A DNA stretch of 40,091 nucleotides from Desulfobacteraceae bacterium. Lineage in GTDB: Bacteria > Desulfobacterota > Desulfobacteria > Desulfobacterales > Desulfosarcinaceae. The position numbers and the translations under genes are program-made. The notes under the pieces are model-generated. The model made no database searches. It had not been told where the DNA came from and saw only the letters and a list, made by a program, of their open reading frames with translations. This document shows, one piece after another, positions 23,016 to 31,683 of the stretch (position 1 is its first letter; the number at the start of each line of letters is the position of its first letter). The DNA lies in NCBI GenBank assembly GCA_003599575.1, contig QZKV01000082.1, positions 1 through 40,091 on the forward strand, read 5' to 3'.

Positions 23016-26000
23016 CTATTTGCCCGGGTCGAATCCGTAGATGGCTTTAAGCAGTTCAGCCGAGGAGGCGGTTTTGCTCACAAAGGCTTCCGCACCCGCT
23101 TGACGCATCGTCCGGGCGAGCTGCTCGTCTTCGTGCATCGACAATCCGATCACACGTACACTGGGAAGCTCGGCCTTGATTCGCTGGGTCGCTTCGATGC
23201 CGTCCATCTCAGGCATGGAGATGTCCATCACGATCACATCCGGCTTTAGCCGAAGGGCCAGCTCATAAGCTTCACGGCCGTTGGCCGCCTCGCCCACCAC
23301 CTGGATGTCCGCATGTTTGGCGACCAACAGCAACAACCCCTGGCGCATCACTTTGTGATCGTCTGCAAACAGCACCCGTATGCTTTTGTCAAAGCCCCCG
23401 GCGGCATTGGGTTGGCTGAGGCTGACAGGCCGCTCGACCACCGGCGCGGACGGTTGCGTCTGGTCGTCTTTGAGCAGGCTGAGGGGAACCGTCAGGGTCA
23501 AGCGGCTGCCCTGCCCCGGAGCGCTGTCGATCACCAGGCGGCCGCCGATGTAGCGAGCCCTTTCGCGCAAACTCAGCAGGCCGAGACCTGTCTCTGTTTC
23601 CGAAAAATCCAGCAGATTGGGATCGAATCCGCGACCCGCATCGCTGACCGTGATCGCCAGGTTGTGGTCGGAGCCGCAGAGATCGACCCGGGCGCTTTTC
23701 ACCCCGGCATGCTTGACGATATTCAACAAAAGCTCTTGCACGGCCCGGAACATGAATACTTTGAGAGATGAACTTTCCAGCCGGTGCTCCGAATTGGCGC
23801 CCAATTCGATGCGCAAGCCGAATTGCTCTTCCATCTGCCGGGCCAACCAATGCAGGCCGGCAACCAAACCGGAGTGGTTTAAAACCGGAGGACTCAGCTC
23901 ATTGGACAGACGCCGTGATTTGGCGATGGCCTCATCCAGAAGTTGCACCACGGCCGTCAGTTCGGGCGGCGGGCTCTGGAAGGCCGCCTGCAGATGGAAA
24001 CGCGCCCCGGCCAGAACCTGTTGCAGATCTTCGTGCAAGAGATGGGCGGCCCTGCGCCTTTCACGCTCCTCGGCCTCAATCAGCTCCACCGCCAGCGCCT
24101 GAAGTTGCCGTGTCCGGGTCTCGGCCAGTTCGGTGCGTTCGGCCACGCGCTGCTCCAGGGTGGCATTCAACTGCCGCAGGGACTCCTCGGCCTGCTTGCG
24201 CTCCGTAATGTCGTTGAACAGGACGGCAACCTTGCGCTCCTCGGGCCGGCCCACGCGGAACGCATAGACGTCATACCAGCGCTGGCCGACAAACATCGCC
24301 TGGTTTATGAACCTTTCCGGCTCGCCCGTCAGCGCAATGCGGCCGTATGTTTCGAACCAGTGCTCCTCCTGGAGCGGCACCAGTTCCCGGATGCGTTTCC
24401 CCACGGCATCGTGCAGCCCCGTATGCTGCTTGAATGAGGGGTTCGTTTCCAGGAAGCGGTAGTCCACGGGTTTAGCGCTGGCATCAAAGAGCACTTCGAT
24501 GATGCAAAATCCCTGGTCGATCGATTCAAACAGGGAGTGGTAGCGCTCCTCGCTTTGCAGCAGGCGGCGGCCGGTGCGATGCCGCTCCGATAGAAGGCCG
24601 CCCACCCGGGCCAGCACCTCGCCCACGGAAAAGGGTTTGTGGATGTAGTCCTGCACCCCGTGGCGCAGCAGCTTCAGGCGCAGCGCGTCATCCGCTTTGG
24701 CCGTGAGCATGACAATGGGCACATCATCCAGCAACCTGTAGCGGCGCAGTTCCTCTACCATGCGATCGCCGCTCAGGCCCGGCATCATGACGTCCGCCAG
24801 GATCAGATCGGGCGGGTTTGCCAAAGCCTTTTCCAGACCTTCGCGGCCATCGAAGGCGCGGGTGATCCGGTAGTGTGGACTCAGGCATTCCGTCAAAAAT
24901 GCGTTCATGTCCGGGTTGTCTTCCACGACCAGGATGCGCGAGGCGACGCCGTCAGGCGACTGCCCGGAAGAAAAGCGTTCAGGATGCTGCCGGAGTTCGT
25001 CCAAGGCCGGGTAGGCGGCCTGCTCATACGGCCGGGGAGGTTCCAAGGACACCGGCACGCCGGCGGGCGCCGCCAGGGGCAGATCCAGGGTGAACAGCGC
25101 ACCGCCGCCCGGTGCCTCCGTCACGTTCACCGTTCCGCCATGCAGGGAGACGAACTCCCGCACGATGGCCAGACCGAGGCCGGTGCCGCCGTGGCGGCGC
25201 TGCATGCCGCCTTCCGCCTGGCGGAAGCGTTCGAAGATGGCTTCACGCATAGATTCCGGAACGCCGGGGCCGCTGTCCTGCACGCGGAATCGGGCCCGGC
25301 CGGAGTGCCCGTCGAGGACGAGGCGGACGTCGCCGCCCTGGGGCGTAAACTTAAAGGCGTTGGAGAGCAGGTTGATCAGCACGCGCTCGATCTTTTCCAC
25401 GTCCGCCTCGGCCGGCAGGGCATCCGGCGCATGCACCCCATAACGGATATTTCGATCGGCGGCCAGTGTTTCAAAGTGGGAAGCGGCCAGGCGCGCAAGC
25501 GCGGCCAAGTCCGTCCGGGCATACTGCATAACCATGCGTCCGGCGTCCAGCCTGGCGATGTCCAGCAGGTCGTTGACATGCCGGTGCAGCAGACGGGCAT
25601 TGCGCTGCACAATCAGAAGATCATGCTGGGCTTCCTCGTCCAGGGCGGCGCGCCTCAGCAGGCGGTCCACCGGGCCGAGGATCAGGCTGAGGGGGGTTCG
25701 CAGTTCGTGGCTCACGTTGGCGAAGAACTGGCTCTTGAGAAGATCCAGCGGCCTTCTCGTTGAGCCGGGCCAGCTCTTCATTGGCCTGCTTGAGCTGCAG
25801 ACTCGATTCGGCCACTTCGCGGGAACGGGAATAGAGATCCGCCTCCATCTGCACGGCACGCTCCCGCAGCGCTTCGGTCAGCTTTGATTGCGCGATGCCT
25901 GCTGCTTCAGCAGTATAAACTCGGTGACGTTTTCGACCCGGTGAATGATGTAGGCAAGCGAACCGTCCGGATTGAGGACCGGAGAATTGACCGGGCTCCA

Positions 26001-26165
26001 GTAGCGCACCTCGAATCCGCCGCCTTCCGACTCGGGCCTGCGGATATCGTGCCTCTGCACCACCATGACATCCGCCTGGTGGCTTTGCAGCACTCGCTTG
26101 AGAGAGGCGCGCGTGTTGCGCACGGCGTCTGCGGAAGGATCGTCGGGGTTTTCCGGAAACAGATT
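23016..26165 (-). pseudogene. hybrid sensor histidine kinase, frameshifted and 5'-truncated
   Basis: The 3' part (23016 to about 25745) is intact and encodes HisKA with H-box VSHELRTP, HATPase_c (NLLSNAFKF), a receiver with Asp in ILADVMMPG, a PAS domain ending FNDITERK, a HisKA_3-like dimerisation helix (HLLHEDLQQ), a second HATPase_c, and a NarL-type receiver (VMDISMPEMDG) without a DNA-binding domain. Upstream, a coiled coil (MEADLYSRSREVAESS...ELARLNEK) is in another frame, and the PAS segment (LFPENPDDP...YWSPVNSP...EFILLKQQ) is in a third. The breaks are near 25745 and 25888. The PAS lacks its N-terminal half and runs into unrelated sequence near 26165, next to the DUF4129 gene end. Either a decaying gene or, for the frameshifts, sequencing error. 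Confidence 0.8.
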
Positions 26166-26215
26166 CGCATTAAAGAAAACTGATGTCAACTTGATCAGGG
26201 CGGTTGGCGCCTTTT

Positions 26216-27643
26216 TTAACCATGCGGGCTTTGGCGATTTCCAAAAAGGCCGATCTTCAGGCGCTGCGGCCAATGACGCGGGCTGCGCAGGTGCTGCCAG
26301 GCCGCCTGGGCGTTTTTTAAATGGCTGCCGTCAAGCGGTGTTTCGCGGTAGACTTCGGTGTGATAGGCCATTACGATGATTTCGATCTGCTGATAAAACA
26401 GGGGGAAAACGCCGGCCAGACGACAGCCGTATTCCAGGGGCGTTTCTCCGGGCAGCCGGGGGATCCCGCTGCGGCGCCCCCAGCGTGTTACGGCCCCGAA
26501 AAGCTGGGCCGCGCAGGTGTACCCGTGAAGCAATTCGAGCAGGAACCGCCATAGCCGGCACAAGCGCGATCTGATCAGCTGGAGCACCTCGCGCAAGGAT
26601 GCGGGCGGGTCTTGGGATGATTGCAGCCGGTTGAATTTGAGCCGCACCCAGCGCACCAGCAGCCATAGCCCCGCACTCACGAGGGCCAGCACCAGCAATG
26701 CGATCGTACCGATGACGGCCCATTTAATCAGGTGGTGCAGAAATGACGCCCAGCCGCCTTCTGCGGGTAGATAGCCGAATTGCAGCACGTCCGGAGCAGG
26801 ATTGGGCGGTATCGGTTCTTCACGCATGCGGCGTGAAACGAACAGAAAGCGCAGGATCGACACCAGGATCGGCTCGAGCAGCCCGGCCGCCGCTTTCAAG
26901 CCCCTGAAGCCGGCTTCGGCGGCCCGGGTGAGGTGGGGCAAAAAAAACAGTACGGCGGCCACTCCCAGGCCGAGCACCGTCAGGGAAAAGCTCAGGATCA
27001 ACCCTATGCCCCGGAAGCCCGCCAAAAACGCTTTGGGGGCATGGCCGCGCTGGTTGTTTGTTCCCATGGCAAGAAGGCTGAAAATGATAAAGGGAAAGAC
27101 CGCCAGCTCGCCGTAAGGATCGCGGATGTGTATCCCGCCTTTGTAAACCAGGATGAATTTGATCAGATAAAGAACAAAAAGCGCCGTTACCCCCAAATCG
27201 AAGCGATGGCAGATGCTGGTATAGGTGTCGGACCGCCGGGCGGTGGCGCTCCCGCCGATCCAGAACGCGAGGATGAAACCACCCAGCACCGCCAGAGACA
27301 GCCCATCCAGAATTCCGCGCGCGGGAAGGAAGAATTCGCTCAGCCAGGCCCGGCCGAAAAAGGGACGCAATCCATCGGTGAAGGCGTAAGCCACGAACAG
27401 GGCGGAAAAGATGAGCCCGGTCGCCTGGACGACCGGCACCAAGGCAAACCGCAGCCAACCCCGGCCGGGAAACCACCGGGTTTGGGTGGACAGCGCGGCC
27501 AATAGAAACGTGCCCATGCCCTCGGGCAGCGGAAACGCCCGCTGGAGCATCGCCTCGGACATAAAGTAAGCCCAGGCGTAGAGCCAGCTCAGCTCCATGC
27601 CCGACCGTAGCAGAAATGAGAACAGTTTGTCTTTGGTCTTCAT
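26216..27643 (-). CDS. DUF4129 multi-pass membrane protein
   Basis: A 475-residue inner membrane protein with about seven to eight hydrophobic segments in the first 340 residues (for example near 13-34, 70-90, 112-130, 150-170, 183-200, 215-240, 315-340). The cytosolic C-terminal region contains RLPGETPLEYGCRLAGVFP, the signature of DUF4129. Such domains usually accompany MoxR ATPases and DUF58 proteins, often fused to a transglutaminase domain; none is visible here. Its start codon overlaps the DUF58 stop (ATGA type), so the two are translationally coupled. It ends next to the broken kinase gene. Role in the complex unknown. Confidence 0.82.
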   Translation of the reverse strand: MKTKDKLFSFLLRSGMELSWLYAWAYFMSEAMLQRAFPLPEGMGTFLLAALSTQTRWFPGRGWLRFALVPVVQATGLIFSALFVAYAFTDGLRPFFGRAWLSEFFLPARGILDGLSLAVLGGFILAFWIGGSATARRSDTYTSICHRFDLGVTALFVLYLIKFILVYKGGIHIRDPYGELAVFPFIIFSLLAMGTNNQRGHAPKAFLAGFRGIGLILSFSLTVLGLGVAAVLFFLPHLTRAAEAGFRGLKAAAGLLEPILVSILRFLFVSRRMREEPIPPNPAPDVLQFGYLPAEGGWASFLHHLIKWAVIGTIALLVLALVSAGLWLLVRWVRLKFNRLQSSQDPPASLREVLQLIRSRLCRLWRFLLELLHGYTCAAQLFGAVTRWGRRSGIPRLPGETPLEYGCRLAGVFPLFYQQIEIIVMAYHTEVYRETPLDGSHLKNAQAAWQHLRSPRHWPQRLKIGLFGNRQSPHG

Positions 27644-28809
27644 GTCGGCACGGCCTCAACGGCCATCTCGTCCAGGGTCATGGCGGCATTGCCGGTTCCG
27701 GGAGCCTGACGGCACAGGAGGAAGATCACGGGAATCCTGCGAAGCTTGCAAAGGATTTCGACGGCCCGCGTTTCCTCATCGATTTCGTAGGAGAAGCAAA
27801 CCGCACTGACACCCCAGGGCATGGGCGCGCCGCGGCGCAGAGACTCGGCCAGCGCCCCGACGGTCTGCATTTTCAGGCGGGCCAATATTTCCAGGATGTC
27901 GGACAGCTTATGGGGGCTGTGCGAGACAGCCACGCGGTTGGTCCCGCCCTCGACCGTGGCGTTGGTCAAAAAGCCCAGAGCATGGCCTTTGCGATGGCAC
28001 TGCAGGGCCGTGGAAGCCGCCACCTCGATGGCCCGTTCGAAATCGGCGCCGGCCTCATGCCGGGCAAAGGAGGCCGCATCCAGCAGAAAAAGGATCTTGG
28101 CCTGGCTGGAGGGTTCGAAGACTTTTTCCTGCAACCGGTCGTGCCGGGCGCTGGCCTTCCAGTGGATATAACGCGCCGGTTGCCAGTGGTGATAATCGCG
28201 GGTCCCGAGAATGTAGATGGGGTCCTGGACAGGACTCCGGGCGCCGGGCTGCCCGAAAAAATTTTTCGCGGGATAGGCCGGGGTGCGGACCGGCCTGATC
28301 CTGGGGTAGACGACGATCTCGACCGGCGCGCGCTCCAGTTTTCTGGCACGCAGGTAAAACCCGAAGAAATCTCCAGCCGTGATTTGGGCCGATCCCAGAC
28401 GATACACGCCTCTTTGCAGGGTACGCAATTTCCATTGGAACTCGGTTCCCTGGTGCCAGAGCAGTCCGCATTCGCGGGTCGTATCTTCTTCCGTCGGCTG
28501 CAAACCGCCCGCGAAGAACATCTCCAGGCGAAAGCAAACCGGCAGCCATTTTTGGTTCTCCACCCGCACGCCCACCTGGAGCTCTTCGCCTGGAAAGAGT
28601 TTGCTCCGATCGGTGCGGATCTCTATGCGCAGGCGATTCAGGCTGACGCAGCTCCACCATCTGGCGCTGGTCATGATCACCAGCATCAGCAGCGTGAGCA
28701 GCACAAGGTCGCGCCGGCCGTTCAAAAGGGCGATCATCAGAAACACCGCAAGCGCCAACTGGATGATAAAGACAGAGTAGACAGACTGTTGATGATATTT
28801 TTCAGACAT
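27640..28809 (-). CDS. DUF58 family membrane-anchored protein
   Basis: A 389-residue protein with two N-terminal membrane helices (about 12-30 and 34-49), a beta-rich middle part (LFPGEELQVGVRVEN) and a DUF58 domain with the signature ARYIHWKASAR (212-222), followed by a VWA-like fold whose LFLLDAASFA (240-249) stands at the place of the MIDAS Asp but lacks the full DxSxS. DUF58 proteins are partners of MoxR AAA+ ATPases. The start ATG 28809 precedes the first membrane helix; the frame extends upstream into moxR but without a plausible start. It sits 34 bp after moxR and overlaps the DUF4129 gene. Confidence 0.88.
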   Translation of the reverse strand: MSEKYHQQSVYSVFIIQLALAVFLMIALLNGRRDLVLLTLLMLVIMTSARWWSCVSLNRLRIEIRTDRSKLFPGEELQVGVRVENQKWLPVCFRLEMFFAGGLQPTEEDTTRECGLLWHQGTEFQWKLRTLQRGVYRLGSAQITAGDFFGFYLRARKLERAPVEIVVYPRIRPVRTPAYPAKNFFGQPGARSPVQDPIYILGTRDYHHWQPARYIHWKASARHDRLQEKVFEPSSQAKILFLLDAASFARHEAGADFERAIEVAASTALQCHRKGHALGFLTNATVEGGTNRVAVSHSPHKLSDILEILARLKMQTVGALAESLRRGAPMPWGVSAVCFSYEIDEETRAVEILCKLRRIPVIFLLCRQAPGTGNAAMTLDEMAVEAVPT

Positions 28810-28843
28810 GTTGGACCGGGCGCTAAATGATAACGGGGAAAGC

Positions 28844-29809
28844 CTAAACGGTTTTCGCGGACAAGGGGTCTGAAATCGGGCACCGGCGGACGATATCCTC
28901 CAGAAGAGATGCTGCGCTGCTCCCACGCAGGCGTTCTTCTTCCTTCAGGATCAGCCGGTGCGCCAGCACAGGACCGGAAAGATATTTGATGTCATCGGGC
29001 AGAACATAGTCGCGGCCTCTCAGGGCCGCCAGGGCCTGGCCGGCGCGCATCAGGCCCAGGGTGCCGCGCGGGCTGGCGCCGAAGCGCAAGGCGGCGCTCT
29101 CCCGCGTGGCCCGTGCGATATCGGCGATATACTCCCGCACCGGGGCGGAGATGCGGATCCTGCGGCAGGTCGCCTGCAGCCCGCATATGGCTTCGGGACA
29201 GGTGACGGCCCCAAGGCCCGGCAAGGGATCCCCCTCCTGAAACCGTTCCAGAATGGATATCTCCTCGGCCTTATCCGGGTATCCCAGATGGACTTTCAGC
29301 AGGAAGCGGTCCAGTTGGGCTTCGGGCAACGGGAAAGTGCCTTCCAGCTCAATGGGATTCTGGGTGGCCAGGACGAAAAAGGGCCTGGGCAGCGGATGGG
29401 TCCGGCCGTCCACGGTCACCTGGCGCTCTTCCATGCTCTCCAGCAGGCTTGACTGGGTGCGCGGGATGGTCCGGTTGATCTCGTCAGCCAACAGCACGTG
29501 GGTGATCACCGGGCCGGGCTGATAGACGAATTGGCCATTTTGCTGATTGTAGATATTGAAACCGGTGATATCCGAGGGCAGCAGATCGGGCGTAAACTGA
29601 ACCCGTTTGAAGGTGCCGCCCATGCTGCGGGCAAGGGCCTTGGCCAGCAAGGTCTTGCCCAGTCCGGGCACGTCCTCGATCAGGACATGGCCCTCGCCCA
29701 AAAGGGCGACCAGCAGCAGCTCAATCGTGTTTTGCTTGCCGACGATCACCTTGGAAATGTTTTCAAAAAGCCGCTGGAACAGATTGAAATCCATCATGGG
29801 TGCTTCCAT
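28844..29809 (-). CDS. MoxR-type AAA+ ATPase
   Basis: A 321-residue AAA+ chaperone-like ATPase of the MoxR/RavA branch (AAA_3). Walker A is EDVPGLGKT (45-53), Walker B LLADEINR (106-113), sensor 1 LATQNP (147-152), and FPLPEAQLDRF (159-169) is the MoxR hallmark; a C-terminal lid domain follows. These ATPases are thought to help assemble or insert cofactors into partner complexes. The downstream DUF58 and DUF4129 genes form the usual cassette. The start is either ATG 29809 (GGGATGA upstream) or ATG 29797 (GGAAG upstream); both give a full-length domain. Confidence 0.92.
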   Translation of the reverse strand: MEAPMMDFNLFQRLFENISKVIVGKQNTIELLLVALLGEGHVLIEDVPGLGKTLLAKALARSMGGTFKRVQFTPDLLPSDITGFNIYNQQNGQFVYQPGPVITHVLLADEINRTIPRTQSSLLESMEERQVTVDGRTHPLPRPFFVLATQNPIELEGTFPLPEAQLDRFLLKVHLGYPDKAEEISILERFQEGDPLPGLGAVTCPEAICGLQATCRRIRISAPVREYIADIARATRESAALRFGASPRGTLGLMRAGQALAALRGRDYVLPDDIKYLSGPVLAHRLILKEEERLRGSSAASLLEDIVRRCPISDPLSAKTV

Positions 29810-29955
29810 TTCATCCCGAAGTTCGCCTGTGACTATCATGAAAAAACTTGTACTGACAACGACATATAAGCTGTGGTAAAGTGGCCATGATGCAAAAGGC
29901 CGCAAACCCGAGCCGAAAAATGAAGTACCACCTTTCGGCCTCGCGCATGCTTGAC

Positions 29956-29980
29956 CGGCTTTGCCGGGGCGGCAAAGCCG
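29956..29980 (+). other. perfect hairpin in the leader of a small secreted protein gene
   Basis: Ten-base arms CGGCTTTGCC (29956-29965) and GGCAAAGCCG (29971-29980) around GGGGC, 42 bp before the start codon at 30023. No T-run follows, so it is not a typical terminator. It may be a leader structure. I could not match a known riboswitch. Confidence 0.5.
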
Positions 29981-30022
29981 CACCCGCAGGGAGCCCATAC
30001 GAAAAGACGAAGGAGGTTTGCC

Positions 30023-30427
30023 ATGAAGTCGCTGCTGCTCCGGTTGTCGATACTCGCAATGCTGACCTTCGTGATCAGCACGGTTCCAGCAGGTGCCGAA
30101 AACAAAGGTTATGCCTTTGTTTTCGCCTATTCCCACAAGATGAAAGCGGCCTATCATACGCCTGTCATGACCCATCCCGTGAACAGCAAATTAATCAATG
30201 AGAAGGAGTATGTAGCCGATATCAAGTTGATCCGCCAAATGGAAGATGCCTTTGAACGCCATATCCGAACCAAACTCCAGCTCAACACGGCCCTTTTCAG
30301 CTTTACGGCCCGCACGGGCTTCAAAAGCGAGGCGATCGCGCTGGGTCAATTGGAAAATGAAAGAACCGGCCTGAGAATGCAAGGCCTTGATATGCAGCTT
30401 CTGTCCGACTTTTCTTTGAAACCTTAA
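30023..30427 (+). CDS. small secreted protein of unknown function
   Basis: A 134-residue protein with a clear signal peptide (MKSLLLRLSILAML..., cleavage expected after AGA near residue 25) and a mature part of about 109 residues that contains the charged helix-like stretch VADIKLIRQMEDAFERHIRTKL (about 64-85) and a C-terminal LENERTGLRMQGLDMQLLSDF. It has no Cys in the mature part and no recognised domain. The ATG at 30023 has AAGGAGG 6 nt upstream, so it is very likely translated. It is divergent from moxR and convergent with the methyltransferase gene, so it forms its own transcription unit. Confidence 0.75.
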   Translation: MKSLLLRLSILAMLTFVISTVPAGAENKGYAFVFAYSHKMKAAYHTPVMTHPVNSKLINEKEYVADIKLIRQMEDAFERHIRTKLQLNTALFSFTARTGFKSEAIALGQLENERTGLRMQGLDMQLLSDFSLKP

Positions 30428-30441
30428 AACCGCCAACAGAT

Positions 30442-31593
30442 TCAAACGCTTCCGATCAGCAGGGTGAGCGACAAGCCTCCGTGGGTCAAGTGCAGGGGTT
30501 TCAAACCCAGCGGCCCGCGCAACAGGTCGGCCCGGGGCACGATCCAGGCCACCTGCCAGCCTTTGAAGTCGCGCGCCAGCTTGGCGGCGATGTGACCGTA
30601 GAAGGTTTCCGGAGGCTGCTCCGGCGGCAGCCGCCGGCCGTACGGCGGATTGAGCACGATCAGGCCGGCAGAGCCCGGCGGCGGCGCAAGCGCGAAGAAA
30701 TCGGCACGGCTTACCGCGATCGCGTCGCAAAGATTGTTGGCACGGACGCAGCCGGCCAGCCGCCGGCACGCCTCGGGGTCGATGTCCGAAGCATGGATCA
30801 GGGGACGCTCGAGCGGCCGGATCTGTTTTGCGGCGGTGTTTTTCAAATGCTGCCAACGTGCCGGACGAAACGAGGGCCATTGCATGAAGGCGAACTCCCG
30901 CCGATAGCCCGGGGGGATCTGCTTGGCCATCAGGGCGGCTTCCAGGGCGAAGGTGCCGCTGCCGCACATCGGATCGAGCAGGGGGCGTGCGGGATCGTAT
31001 CCGGCCAGCTGCAACACGGCCGCCGCCAGGGTTTCGCGCAGCGGCGCCGCTGCAATGTGGGTCTTGAACCCGCGCCGGTACAGATTGGCGCCGCTGCTGT
31101 CCAGCGACAGGCGCACAGCATCTTGGTCCAGGCGGACGTAGAGCGTTTGTCCACGATCATCGCGCGCCGGGATTTCCAAAGCCTGCCAGTACGCGCGGAT
31201 CGCTTGCTGGACCGCCTGCGCAACGGCCTGGGAGTGATACAGGCGGGATTGATGCGCGGCCGCCTTGCAGGCCGGTACGGCCCCGGCCGGCAGGTAGCGG
31301 ACCCAGGCTGTTGCGGCGGTTTTTTTCTCCAGCTGTCTGAAATTGGTGGCTTTGAAATCGGACAGGCGCAGCAGGATGCGGCCGGCGGTGCGCAGGTGCA
31401 GGTTGGCCCGGTACAGGTCCTCCAGGCGGCCGCTGAACAGAACCCCGCCTGTTTCGACCGCAGTATCATCAACGCTGTCCGAAAGTGCGTTCACTTCCCG
31501 CGCGGCCAAAGCTTCCATAGCCGGGGCGGCAACGGCGAAGAAATGGTGACGCCGGCCGATCACATGGCGCTTGATTTGCTTGTCGAGGTTCAT
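30442..31593 (-). CDS. THUMP-domain RlmL-like RNA guanine-N2 methyltransferase
   Basis: A 383-residue SAM-dependent methyltransferase. The N-terminal part (about 15-165) fits a ferredoxin-like/THUMP RNA-binding module; RRGFKTHIAAAPLRETLAAA (about 173-192) leads into the methylase fold with motif I DPMCGSGTFALEA (207-219), an acidic SAM contact near ASDIDPEA (268-275), and the catalytic NPPYG (315-319). This matches the UPF0020 family, including the N-terminal half of E. coli RlmL that makes m2G2445 in 23S rRNA; the C-terminal RlmK half is absent. The start ATG 31593 follows an adjacent GTG and has a poor ribosome binding site. Confidence 0.88.
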   Translation of the reverse strand: MNLDKQIKRHVIGRRHHFFAVAAPAMEALAAREVNALSDSVDDTAVETGGVLFSGRLEDLYRANLHLRTAGRILLRLSDFKATNFRQLEKKTAATAWVRYLPAGAVPACKAAAHQSRLYHSQAVAQAVQQAIRAYWQALEIPARDDRGQTLYVRLDQDAVRLSLDSSGANLYRRGFKTHIAAAPLRETLAAAVLQLAGYDPARPLLDPMCGSGTFALEAALMAKQIPPGYRREFAFMQWPSFRPARWQHLKNTAAKQIRPLERPLIHASDIDPEACRRLAGCVRANNLCDAIAVSRADFFALAPPPGSAGLIVLNPPYGRRLPPEQPPETFYGHIAAKLARDFKGWQVAWIVPRADLLRGPLGLKPLHLTHGGLSLTLLIGSV

Positions 31594-31683
31594 CACAGGA
31601 CCGCCACATTGGGCGCCGAGCGGCAGCGGTCACGTTGGTGGATCCTTAACGCGATCTGCGCACTCCATGCGCGCTGCACCATT

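Noticed and set aside
24639..25763. 374-codon plus-strand frame opposite the kinase locus
   Set aside because: Shadow of the intact HisKA, HATPase and receiver coding sequence.
27616..28830. 404-codon plus-strand frame opposite DUF58
   Set aside because: Shadow frame; the minus strand encodes a complete DUF58 protein in an operon.
29880..30010. Cyclic di-GMP (GEMM) riboswitch before the small secreted protein gene
   Set aside because: A GCAAAGCC-like stretch is present, but the paired stems and the GAAA tetraloop arrangement of the GEMM consensus could not be built.
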